Shown here in pieces: positions 25,192 through 34,854 of a DNA stretch of 64,000 bases. The notes under the pieces were generated by a model, which made no database searches, was not told the origin of the DNA, and worked only from the letters and a program-made list of their open reading frames with translations. Position 1 is the stretch's first letter. The number at the start of each line of letters is the position of its first letter. The stretch comes from an uncultured Bilophila sp. (GTDB lineage Bacteria; Desulfobacterota; Desulfovibrionia; Desulfovibrionales; Desulfovibrionaceae), in the NCBI GenBank assembly GCA_902373525.1, contig CABKMN010000004.1:56760-120759 (forward strand), written 5' to 3'. The position numbers were made by a program, and so were the translations under genes.

Positions 25192-25669
25192 TGCGCCCTG
25201 CGCTCCGAGCCAACAGGAACGCGACGCGGGAACGTTCGCTTTTCCCGGACGGAGCAGGCGCTGTCCGAAAAAATCCGCAGCGGATCACGCCGCCGAATCA
25301 GGAGCTGATGCGGAAAGAACGGAAGCGACCGGATGGGCCGGATTGATTCCCGCCTTCAGCCCCGGCCTCCATTCCGCTCTTGCCGACGCCCCCAAATGCC
25401 GCCGCGTTCTTCAAGGGGATACGTGAACATGCCGCGGGGCAACGCCCTGTTCCCGCCGTCAGCGCCGAAGGACACGGTGCCCTCCTGCAAGGAACCGCCA
25501 CATTCCGGGAGTACGGCGCGCATCCCGCAGGTACGGCGGAAACGGCCTCGGCGGGCTCCATCCGGGCCGGCAGCTTGAGCGTATCCCGCGGGTGCGGCGG
25601 AAACGGGCGACGACATCCATTCGGATGGCGTTTAATAAGGATGCGCCCTCTCCCGTGGGTACTCAAAAC
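25192..25669. other. Non-coding stretch between the T3SS locus and the next gene
   Basis: About 480 bases, GC-rich, with only unconvincing overlapping frames on both strands (no ribosome sites, no recognisable protein). Apart from the half-site at 25209 I see no structure in it. Confidence 0.4.
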
Positions 25670-25707
25670 GCCGAAGGGCATCCTTCGACTCAAGGATGCC
25701 CTTCGGC
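25670..25707 (-). terminator. Strong intrinsic terminator of the membrane protein gene
   Basis: Perfect 16-bp stem (GCCGAAGGGCATCCTT and its complement) with a 6-base loop, followed on the minus strand by GTTTTGAGT. It sits 27 bases after the stop at 25734. Confidence 0.85.
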
Positions 25708-25733
25708 TTACGGGAACGGACGGCGTGAAAAAA

Positions 25734-26717
25734 TCAGGAGGTCGGGAACAGCAGAGGGCCCACAAACACGCCGATATTCGCCACTGCGACGAACAGGAGC
25801 AGGGGCGAGACGACCATACCGATCTTGTGGCGCATCGGCGTGGCGCTCCGGGCGATCACGGTCCAGAGGATGGCCGGGAGAAGCAGGAAAACGAACAGCG
25901 CGACCACGAAGACGATCAGGCCGTCCGAGCTTTCGAAAGGCAGCAGCCCCTGCAGGCGCAGCATGGCGCACAGGCCGCCCGTAAGCAGCAGGACGAACCA
26001 GCCGCCCCATGCGGCCCATTCGCCGCACCAGTTCGCGGCAAAGACGTAGTAGTCGCGCCCGAAGTCATCGACGCGCCGCCGCACAAGGAGCCAACACAGC
26101 CCGAAACTTCCCGCCGCCGCCACTTCGAGGAAATGCAGCAGTCCGAAATACAGCCAGAAAGGATCGTTCAGGGAAGGCAGCAGCAGGGCGATCAGCGTCT
26201 GAACGTCATTCTCCTGCGGCAGTTCCGTACCCTGAGCATAAACGCGGCCCAGCATCAGGGCGATGATGGGAATCCACGCCAGACAGGTCCCGGTCACGAA
26301 GGCCAGCACGCCGTGCAGCACGGGCCACTTGCGGAGCGGCTTCCAGGCCGCCACCACGACGGTCCAGAGGACGGTCCCGCCGAGCAGCAGCCCGCCCGAG
26401 ACGTACAGGGCCAGCCGGTACACCGGGGCCAGCGTGTCGTAGGGAACGGCCTTGACCACACCGAGCCCGACGAAACAGACGAGAAACAGCCAGTTCAGGA
26501 AATTGGCGAACCGGGCCTGCTGCCGGGAGCAGCGTTCCATCAGGCTTCTCCTGCCGAAATGGGCGCGGATCAGGCCGTAAAGGACCACGAAAGGCAGCAT
26601 GACCGCCGCAAGATACAGGCAAAGGGGGACGGCGAACAAAACCAGCTGTCCCCACGCTTCGACGAGCCCCGACGGCACCCACAGCAGAGCGGACAGACGT
26701 TCCAACAGAGATTCCAT
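25734..26717 (-). CDS. Polytopic membrane protein of unknown function
   Basis: 327 residues with about eight strongly hydrophobic helices (LVLFAVPLCLYLAAVMLPFV; LFLVCFVGLGVVKAVPY; LLLGGTVLWTVVVAAWKPL; LIVFVVALFVFLLLPAILWT; MVVSPLLLFVAVANIGVFVG), Trp-rich, with basic cytoplasmic loops. No signal peptide. I do not recognise the family. It stands alone between a strong terminator and the divergent carboxylase operon. ATG at 26717 is the first in frame, with AGGAAATGG upstream. Confidence 0.8.
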   Translation of the reverse strand: MESLLERLSALLWVPSGLVEAWGQLVLFAVPLCLYLAAVMLPFVVLYGLIRAHFGRRSLMERCSRQQARFANFLNWLFLVCFVGLGVVKAVPYDTLAPVYRLALYVSGGLLLGGTVLWTVVVAAWKPLRKWPVLHGVLAFVTGTCLAWIPIIALMLGRVYAQGTELPQENDVQTLIALLLPSLNDPFWLYFGLLHFLEVAAAGSFGLCWLLVRRRVDDFGRDYYVFAANWCGEWAAWGGWFVLLLTGGLCAMLRLQGLLPFESSDGLIVFVVALFVFLLLPAILWTVIARSATPMRHKIGMVVSPLLLFVAVANIGVFVGPLLFPTS

Positions 26718-27129
26718 GCCATTTCCTCAATTCTGGACAGAAAGTGAAGCGCGTTCCGCAGCGTTCCCCGGTACGGGAAACCGCCCGCCGCAAACGCGCG
26801 CAACGATTCAGGCCTCAACATGGGGTCACACATACCAAAAGTAAACCCCGTTCGTACACTTTTTTGCGCGGCTGCGGCAAGTTTTTCCCGAAACGGCCTT
26901 TCCGCACGCGCAGGGGCCCTATGCAAAAAGGCTTCCATTCCGACGAAAAAATCCCGGAACCCCTCGCAGAACGATTGCTAACAGCCATGATTTAGGCGAT
27001 ACTGGCAAACCCGCAGGCGCTGTCCGCGTCTGCGGCGGGGGCCCCGCCCGGCAAAAGAACTGCCGCGGAACAGCGTTGCCGAAAGGGACGCCTCCCCCTG
27101 AGCCCACAAATCATGCATGAGGTACAACG
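26718..27129. other. Divergent intergenic region before the carboxylase operon
   Basis: 412 bases without a gene. A possible sigma-70 promoter for the carboxylase operon is TTGCTA (26975-26980), 17-base spacer, GATACT (26998-27003); both boxes are partial matches. No riboswitch or operator was recognised. Confidence 0.35.
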
Positions 27130-28542
27130 GTGGAGAAAACAGAACATAAAGTCCTCGTAGCCAACCGGGGAGAAATCGCCGTACGCATCGTTCAGGCCTG
27201 CCGCAAGCTGGGTCTGGAATTCGTGTGCGTGCATACGGCTGAGGATATCCATTCCGGCCACGTACGCATCGCCAAAGAACTTGGTGGGGAAAAATCCCTC
27301 TATCAGGTGTCCTCCTACCACGACGCCAACGAAATCCTGTCCGTCGCCGACGATGCCGGGGCTACCGCCATCCATCCCGGCTACGGCTTTTTTGCGGAAG
27401 ATTTCCGCTTCGCCCGCAGGGTCACGACCCGCGAGCGCAAACTGATCTTCATCGGCCCCTCATGGCGGGTCATCCGGGAACTCGGCGACAAGATCAACAC
27501 CAAGCGTCTGGCCCGCAGTCTCGGCGTGCCGACCGTCCCCGGCTCCGACCGTCCCATCTACGACGAAATGGAAGCCGAAAAGATCGCCCGCAACCTCTAC
27601 GACTTCCAGCTCCAGCAGGGCATCACCCGTCCGCTGGTGCTCGTGAAGGCCTCCGCAGGCGGCGGCGGGATGGGCATCGAGGAAGTTTACGACATCGATC
27701 AGTTCCGCTCCGTGTACCGGCGCATCCGCAACTACGCGCTCCGCCAGTTCAAGGATGAAGGCGTGCTGATCGAACAGCGCATCTGCGGCTTCAACCACCT
27801 TGAAGTCCAGATCGTTTCCGACCGGAGCGGCAAGAATCCCGTCCACTTCGGCACCCGCAACTGTTCGATCCAGTCCACCGGCCTCCAGAAGCGCATCGAA
27901 GTCGCCCCCGGCTTCGACTCCTCGTCCATCGAATACGATTTCGACGCGGACAAGCTGCTGGAAGACATCATCCGCCACTCCCTCGCGCTGGCCCGCAAGG
28001 TCGGCTACGACAACGTGGGCACATGGGAATGGATCGTCACCAAGGACGGCAGCCCCTTCCTTATGGAAGTGAACACCCGCATTCAGGTGGAAAACGGCGT
28101 TTCGGCCCGGATTTCCAAAGTGCGCGGCGAAGATGTGGACATCATCGCGGAACAAATCCGCATCGGCCTCGGCGAGCCCCTCGGCTACACGCAGGACGAC
28201 GTCACCTTTGAGGGCGTGGGCATCGAATACCGCCTCATCGCCGAAGACCCCGACAACCGCTTCACCCCGTGGGTGGGCCGCATCGACGCCTTCGGCTGGC
28301 CGAGCCACCCGTGGCTCAAGATGCACACCCATGTCCCCACGGACGAACCCTACGAAATCCCCACGGAATTCGACCCCAACCTCGCGCTGGCCATCATCTG
28401 GGGCGAAAACCTCGAACAGGCCAAAGAGCGCGGCATGCAGTTCCTCGACGAGCTGACCCTCCAGGGCGAAAACCAGTCCGGCGAACTGAAGTCCAACATC
28501 AACTTCCTCCGGGCCAATACGGGCCGCATTCTCCGCTTCTAG
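27130..28542 (+). CDS. Biotin carboxylase subunit (AccC-like)
   Basis: 470 residues from GTG 27130 (GAGGT six bases upstream). ATP-grasp biotin carboxylase: N-terminal domain HKVLVANRGEIAVRIVQACR, HPGYGFFAED, the ATP-grasp glycine loop KASAGGGGMGIEEV, catalytic FLMEVNTRIQVENGVSARIS, and C-terminal EYRLIAEDP. It carboxylates the biotin carrier using ATP and bicarbonate. The canonical EMNTRIQVEHPVTE reads EVNTRIQVENGVSA, so the usual His after E is Asn. First gene of an operon with the carboxyltransferase (18 bases on) and the biotin carrier; likely acetyl-CoA or a related acyl-CoA carboxylase. Confidence 0.9.
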   Translation: MEKTEHKVLVANRGEIAVRIVQACRKLGLEFVCVHTAEDIHSGHVRIAKELGGEKSLYQVSSYHDANEILSVADDAGATAIHPGYGFFAEDFRFARRVTTRERKLIFIGPSWRVIRELGDKINTKRLARSLGVPTVPGSDRPIYDEMEAEKIARNLYDFQLQQGITRPLVLVKASAGGGGMGIEEVYDIDQFRSVYRRIRNYALRQFKDEGVLIEQRICGFNHLEVQIVSDRSGKNPVHFGTRNCSIQSTGLQKRIEVAPGFDSSSIEYDFDADKLLEDIIRHSLALARKVGYDNVGTWEWIVTKDGSPFLMEVNTRIQVENGVSARISKVRGEDVDIIAEQIRIGLGEPLGYTQDDVTFEGVGIEYRLIAEDPDNRFTPWVGRIDAFGWPSHPWLKMHTHVPTDEPYEIPTEFDPNLALAIIWGENLEQAKERGMQFLDELTLQGENQSGELKSNINFLRANTGRILRF

Positions 28543-28560
28543 CGGATTACTGGATACAGC

Positions 28561-30810
28561 ATGGATATCGAAAAAAGAGCACACCACCTGAGCGAACGGC
28601 TCAACTATATTCGGGATATCTTTGACGGCAAGCACCCGGAAGACATCGAGCTGCTGCACAACCGCCTGAACGAGTTCTTCCGTCGCGCCACGGAAGGCAT
28701 TCAGGCCGACCCCGCCGCCGAACTCTCCACGCTGGAGGAGCTGTTCACGTTCATGGAACGCAAGCTGGAAACCAAGCTCCAGCCCATGGACAAGGTCCGC
28801 ATCGTCCGCCATCCCCAGCGCATCTGCCTCCGCGACATCCTTGAAAACGTCTACGACAACTTCACGGAAATCGGCGGGCAGGAAGAGCACAGCATCGACC
28901 CGAGCATGCTCATCGCCCGCGCGACCATCACCCGCCGCCGCGGCAAGAAGACCTACAACCAGCTCATCATGGTCATCGGTCAGGAAAAGGGCCACGGGGA
29001 AGAATTCCGCAACGGCGGTTCCGTCAAGCCGTGGGGCAACTCCAAGGCCCTCCAATACATGAAGGTCGCGGAAACCGAAGGGATTCCGATCCATACCTAC
29101 GTCTTCACTCCTGGTTCCTTCCCCATCGAGGACACTCCCGGCGCGGCGCAGCAGATCGCCAAGAACCTCTACGAAATGGCCGGTCTCACCGTGCCTATGG
29201 TCGCGGTCTTCTCCGAAGGCGGCTCCGGCGGCGCGGAAGCCATCTCGCTGGCCGACCGTCGCCTCATGCTGTCGCACGGCTACTACTCGGTCATCTCGCC
29301 GGAAGGCGCGGCGGCCATCGAAGGCCGTCTGAAAGCCGGTCAGCGCGCCACCCCCGAGCTCATCGAACGTTGCGCCACGCAACTGCACATGACCGCCGAG
29401 GACAACCTGCGCTTCGGCTACATCGACCGGATCATTCAGGAGCCGAGCCTCGGCGCGCGCCCGTATCACTATGAATTCTTCCGCTCGCTGCGGCAGGAAG
29501 TCATCCGGGCCACCGACGAAGCCGTGCTGTCCGTACGGGGTACGGGGCTGTTCCGGGGCATGGTGCTCCGCCGCCTGAGCCGCGACGACATCAACCTCGA
29601 CGAGATGTACATCCGCTGGCACCTCAGTCAGAGCGCCCGCGAACGCCTCATGGTGCGCCGCCAGAAGAAATTCCTGCGCATGTCGCGCGGCGCGTACATC
29701 GACCGCCGCCCCTTCCTCAACAAGATGCGGAACAGCGTGCGCGAATCGTGGGGCAACCTCTCCGCCCGCGTCAAGTACGCGCTGATCACCAAGCATCAAC
29801 GCAAGTTCGCCTATCTGCTGGACGAAATGACCTCCGAGCTGCACCTGCTGAAGCGTCGCCTCACCGCGCCCTTCTGCCGCATCCCCCGGGATCAGCGCCC
29901 GGGCATCGAACCGGAAACCGTACGCAAGCTCACGACCCTGTCCGACTGGGACGAAACCGAATCCCGCAAGGGCAAATGGGCCTACGTGAGCCCCCGCGCG
30001 CAGGAAGACCGCGCCATCACCTGCCCGAACGCCGCCACCCACGGCTGCCTCGATCTGTGGGCTCCGGACCTGTACGGCGAATTCGCGGGCGTCTGCACGT
30101 GGTGCGGGCATCACTTCCCGATGGAATACCAATGGTTCGTCAAGAACGTGTTCGACGAAGGCTCCGTCCGTGAGTTCAACAGCGAAGTGGAGGCCACCAA
30201 CCCGCTGAACTTCGAAGGCTTTGACGTGCGCCTCGCCGAAGCGCGGGAACGCACCAAGCTCAAGAGCGGCTGCATCACCTTCGAAGCCAAGCTGGACGGC
30301 ACCAAGATGATCGTCGCCCTGTTCGTGGGCACCTTCCGCGGCGGCTCCGTCGGTTCCGCCGAAGGCACCAAGTTCGTGGAAGCCACCGAGCTCGCCATGA
30401 AGAAGCGCTACCCCCTGCTGTCCTATGTGCACGGCACGGCGGGCATCCGCATTCAGGAAGGCACGCACGGCGTCATCCAGATGCCCCGCTGCACCGTGGC
30501 GGTCCGCCGCTACATCAACGCCGGCGGCCTGTACACCGTACTGTACGACACCAACTCCTACGCCGGTCCCGTGGCGAGCTTCCTCGGCTGCTCGCCCTAC
30601 CAGTACGCCATGCGTTCGTCGAACCTCGGCTTCGCCGGTCGCGGCGTCATCAAGGAAACCACGGGCATGGACATCGAGCCGCATTATCATGGAGCCTATA
30701 AGGCTCTGGCGCGGGGGCACATTCAGGGTGTATGGGACCGTCGTGAGGCGCGCGCCAACCTGAAGCAGGTCCTGCTCACCATGGGCGGTCGGAACCTGTA
30801 CTACCGCTAG
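28561..30810 (+). CDS. Fused carboxyltransferase, AccA-like then AccD-like
   Basis: 749 residues. The N-terminal half carries AccA features (GQEKG, GGSGGAEAISLADRRLMLSH, YSVISPEGAAAIE). After a basic linker comes an AccD-like half with four Cys of a zinc ribbon (about residues 488-520, last pair CTWCGHHFPM), FVKNVFDEGSVREF, RGGSVGSAEGTKFVEATELA and the final HYHGAYKALARGH. The alpha-then-beta fusion is the reverse of the usual separate accD, accA layout. It transfers carboxyl from carboxybiotin to acyl-CoA. The gene sits between the carboxylase and carrier genes, so the three products form one enzyme. Confidence 0.88.
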   Translation: MDIEKRAHHLSERLNYIRDIFDGKHPEDIELLHNRLNEFFRRATEGIQADPAAELSTLEELFTFMERKLETKLQPMDKVRIVRHPQRICLRDILENVYDNFTEIGGQEEHSIDPSMLIARATITRRRGKKTYNQLIMVIGQEKGHGEEFRNGGSVKPWGNSKALQYMKVAETEGIPIHTYVFTPGSFPIEDTPGAAQQIAKNLYEMAGLTVPMVAVFSEGGSGGAEAISLADRRLMLSHGYYSVISPEGAAAIEGRLKAGQRATPELIERCATQLHMTAEDNLRFGYIDRIIQEPSLGARPYHYEFFRSLRQEVIRATDEAVLSVRGTGLFRGMVLRRLSRDDINLDEMYIRWHLSQSARERLMVRRQKKFLRMSRGAYIDRRPFLNKMRNSVRESWGNLSARVKYALITKHQRKFAYLLDEMTSELHLLKRRLTAPFCRIPRDQRPGIEPETVRKLTTLSDWDETESRKGKWAYVSPRAQEDRAITCPNAATHGCLDLWAPDLYGEFAGVCTWCGHHFPMEYQWFVKNVFDEGSVREFNSEVEATNPLNFEGFDVRLAEARERTKLKSGCITFEAKLDGTKMIVALFVGTFRGGSVGSAEGTKFVEATELAMKKRYPLLSYVHGTAGIRIQEGTHGVIQMPRCTVAVRRYINAGGLYTVLYDTNSYAGPVASFLGCSPYQYAMRSSNLGFAGRGVIKETTGMDIEPHYHGAYKALARGHIQGVWDRREARANLKQVLLTMGGRNLYYR

Positions 30811-30855
30811 GCGGCTTCGCCGGTATTCCCTTTTGCAAGAAGAGAGTCATATTCT

Positions 30856-31506
30856 ATGCTAGACGTCACAAGCCTTCTTGAGGAAATCAAGGCTTCCCCC
30901 TTCGAGGAACTGGAAATCACCGCTCCGCACACCGGCGTGGTGACCTTCGGTTCGCTCAAGCTGGGAGACAAGGTGATCGGCCCGAACGGCACCTGGAAGG
31001 AACGCCCGGGAACCCTCATCGCCACCATCGAACGCGAACGCAACCCCAAACCGCTCACGGCGGATCAGAAGGGCGAAGTCTGCGCCGTCCATTCCGAACT
31101 GGAAGGCACCTTCGTGCAGGCGGGCACGCCGCTCGCCACCATCCGGCACTTTCTCTCCAAGGAAGAGGTGCTGCGCATCCTGCTCAAGCAGGCGCTCCAT
31201 CTGTTCGTGGCCCCGGAGCGGGCCAAGTACTACTTCGTTCCGCAGATCGACACCAAGATCAAGGTGTCGGGATGCCGTTCCGTCTCCGTCTACGAGGGCA
31301 TGGAACTGTTCATCGTTTCGCGGATGAAGCGCGAAATGCCGCTGTACTACACCGGCCCGGACGGGCTCATCTACACCGTGTATTTCGAACACAACGAAAA
31401 CGTGGACGCGGGAAGCCCGCTGATCGGCATCTGCCCGCCGGATCAGCTCCAGCAGATCGAAGAGGTCGTGCTGAAAGTCCAGACCGAATGGCAGGAACAG
31501 GAATAG
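30856..31506 (+). CDS. Biotin carrier protein with two biotinyl-like modules
   Basis: 216 residues. Residues about 15-100 form a first biotinyl/lipoyl-like module (ITAPHTGVVTFGSLKLGDKV, ERERNPKPLTADQKGEV) without a clear modified Lys. A second module (about 135-195) has GMELFIVSRMKREMPLYYTG then GLIYTVYFEHNENVDAG. The expected biotin site is K158 in RMKR, in place of the usual AMKM. It would shuttle carboxyl between the two enzymes encoded upstream. Assignment rests on operon context plus the hammerhead pattern. Confidence 0.75.
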   Translation: MLDVTSLLEEIKASPFEELEITAPHTGVVTFGSLKLGDKVIGPNGTWKERPGTLIATIERERNPKPLTADQKGEVCAVHSELEGTFVQAGTPLATIRHFLSKEEVLRILLKQALHLFVAPERAKYYFVPQIDTKIKVSGCRSVSVYEGMELFIVSRMKREMPLYYTGPDGLIYTVYFEHNENVDAGSPLIGICPPDQLQQIEEVVLKVQTEWQEQE

Positions 31507-31851
31507 ATGGGCAAACTGCTCCAGATTCGCGTCAGCGCGTGGACGTATGCCGAAGAGGACGTCCTCCGCGCATGGCCGGGGCTGGCGGCGCTGGCGTGGC
31601 CCCGCCCTCCACAGCCGGGCGAAAAGCGCGGCGTACTGGAACTCGTGACGGCGCTGGACAACGGCCTCTCCTTCGAGGACTGGCCGGATGCCGTCGCCGA
31701 CGCGCTCCGGGACGGCATCGGGCGGGCCGTGCATCTGAAAGACACGCTGGAAGACGCGCTGTTCCGCTGGGAACCGCGCGAGGCCAACACCCTGAGCGAT
31801 GCGCTGGAAGAAGAACTCGCCAAGCTGAACGGGCAAGCGCCCAAACCCTGA
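31507..31851 (+). CDS. Conserved-looking 114-residue protein of the carboxylase operon
   Basis: Not recognised. ATG follows the carrier's stop directly, with GGAA inside the end of that gene. Acidic, Trp-rich protein (WPGLAALAWPRPPQPGEKRG; ALDNGLSFEDWPDAVADALR; EEELAKLNG) without membrane segments. Tight coupling suggests an accessory or assembly role in the carboxylase, but nothing in the sequence proves it. Confidence 0.65.
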   Translation: MGKLLQIRVSAWTYAEEDVLRAWPGLAALAWPRPPQPGEKRGVLELVTALDNGLSFEDWPDAVADALRDGIGRAVHLKDTLEDALFRWEPREANTLSDALEEELAKLNGQAPKP

Positions 31852-31882
31852 GCGTTCAGGGCATGTTGCAAGGAGTTTTGAC

Positions 31883-32407
31883 ATGTTGAACAAAGTGATG
31901 ATCATCGGCAGGCTCGGGCGCGACCCCGAACTGCGTTATTCCCAGAGCGGCGCGCCGGTCTGTACGCTGAACATCGCCACGGACGAATCCTATACCGACC
32001 GTGACGGCAACCGCGTGGACCGCGCCGAATGGCACCGCGTCGTGGTGTTCCAGAAAGCCGCGGAAAACTGCTCCCAGTACCTGAGCAAGGGCAGCCTCGT
32101 GTTCGTCGAGGGCAGCCTGCAAACCCGCAAGTGGCAGGACCAGCAGGGGCAGGACCGCTACACCACGGAAATCAAGGCCCAGCGCGTCCAGTTCCTCGAC
32201 AAGCGCGGCAGCTCCGAACAGGGCATGGGCGGCGGCAGCGAAGGCGGTTACAGCGCGCCCCGGCGTCCCGCTCCGGCGGGCGGCGGCAGCATGAACGGCG
32301 GCAACCGCGCCCCGCAGCGTCCGCAGCAGCAGCGGCAGGACGACTACGAGGACTTGGGGCCCGCGTTCCCCTCCGAAGCCAGCGGCATGGACGACGTGCC
32401 GTTCTAA
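31883..32407 (+). CDS. ssb: Single-stranded DNA-binding protein
   Basis: 174 residues. OB-fold N-terminal about 110 residues (MLNKVMIIGRLGRDPELRYS; EWHRVVVFQKAAENCSQYLS; VEGSLQTRKWQDQQGQDRYT), a Gly/Arg/Gln-rich disordered linker, and the acidic tip MDDVPF that docks replication and repair proteins. It binds single-stranded DNA as a tetramer. CAAGGAG precedes the ATG. Confidence 0.97.
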   Translation: MLNKVMIIGRLGRDPELRYSQSGAPVCTLNIATDESYTDRDGNRVDRAEWHRVVVFQKAAENCSQYLSKGSLVFVEGSLQTRKWQDQQGQDRYTTEIKAQRVQFLDKRGSSEQGMGGGSEGGYSAPRRPAPAGGGSMNGGNRAPQRPQQQRQDDYEDLGPAFPSEASGMDDVPF

Positions 32408-32416
32408 CCGGTGACG

Positions 32417-32449
32417 AAGGGAAGGGCTTGCCCTTCCCTTTTCGCTTTT
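32417..32449 (+). terminator. Intrinsic terminator after ssb
   Basis: Stem AAGGGAAGGGC / GCCCTTCCCTT with a tight loop, followed by TTCGCTTTTTTT. It ends the ssb transcript 10 bases after the stop. Confidence 0.85.
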
Positions 32450-32481
32450 TTTCCTGAACGATTCAACGCGAGGCTCTGACC

Positions 32482-34131
<1,650 letters not shown>

Positions 34132-34151
34132 CGGACAGGGCGGGAACCGGA

Positions 34152-34661
34152 TCAGACCGGCCCGCCCTGTTCCTTTTGCAGATGGATGAGGATGCGGGCG
34201 GCGGCAAGAGCGTCCGATCCGGCATGGTGGTGATCAAGCGCAATCCCGCAATGGGCGCACACGGCGTCCAGCTTGTGGGAAGGGAGCTTGAGCCGCTTCC
34301 GCGACGCCTGCAACGTACAGATGAACGGCAGGTCCGGGGGGACGATGCCGTTGGCCCGACAGCAGGCCTCCAGCACCCGGCGATCGAACGGCGCGTTGTG
34401 CGCCACGAGGTGCGTGGCGTCGTGCAGAAACGCCGCCAGTTGCGGCCACAATTCCGAAAACGTGGGGCTGTCCTGCACGTCCTTCCACGTAATCCCATGC
34501 ACCCATGTGAACACGATCCGCTTGCGCGGGGGCCGGATGAGGCTGTACAACGTGTCCACGACTTCGCCGCCCCGGACTTTCGCCAGTCCGATGGCGCAGG
34601 CGCTGTCGGGCTGGTAGTCGGCGGTTTCAAAGTCGAGGGCGGCGTAAACGGGTTCCGCCAT
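34152..34661 (-). CDS. DnaQ-like 3'-5' exonuclease
   Basis: 169 residues from the ATG at 34661. DEDDh exonuclease motifs are all present: Exo I ALDFETAD, Exo II LVAHNAPFDRRVLEA, Exo III HHHAGSDALAAARI (catalytic His then Asp). Close to the stand-alone exonuclease-domain proteins related to the polymerase III epsilon subunit. It lacks polymerase-binding extensions, so it could act in DNA repair or RNA trimming. Convergent with hflX, 20 bases between stops. Confidence 0.88.
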   Translation of the reverse strand: MAEPVYAALDFETADYQPDSACAIGLAKVRGGEVVDTLYSLIRPPRKRIVFTWVHGITWKDVQDSPTFSELWPQLAAFLHDATHLVAHNAPFDRRVLEACCRANGIVPPDLPFICTLQASRKRLKLPSHKLDAVCAHCGIALDHHHAGSDALAAARILIHLQKEQGGPV

Positions 34662-34680
34662 AAACATACTCCAAACAAAA

Positions 34681-34700
34681 GGCGGGGAATCCTCCCCGCC
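34681..34700 (-). terminator. Terminator of the nhaC-sulfatase transcript
   Basis: Perfect 8-bp stem GGCGGGGA / TCCCCGCC with a 4-base loop, followed on the minus strand by TTTTGTTT; a CATTTTTT run on the other side makes it usable in both directions. Confidence 0.8.
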
Positions 34701-34854
34701 CATTTTTTCTGACGCGGTCGGCATGGAACACGGTTCCCCTTGAAAACGTTAAGGGGCCGTTCCGTCGAAGGGTGCGGCCCTCGGCAGCCTCCATGCCGCG
34801 TTGCGGCGGGCCGCTGCTTCGCCGCCTCGTCGCCCGCAACGCCTTGCAGCGACG

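Noticed and set aside
25380..26747. 455-codon plus-strand frame over the polytopic membrane gene
   Set aside because: Runs through a strong terminator and opposite a clear membrane protein; no protein-like features.
27460..30720. 1086-codon minus-strand frame opposite the carboxylase genes
   Set aside because: Antisense shadow; composition of repeated Phe-His-Val-Gly blocks is the mirror of the real genes.
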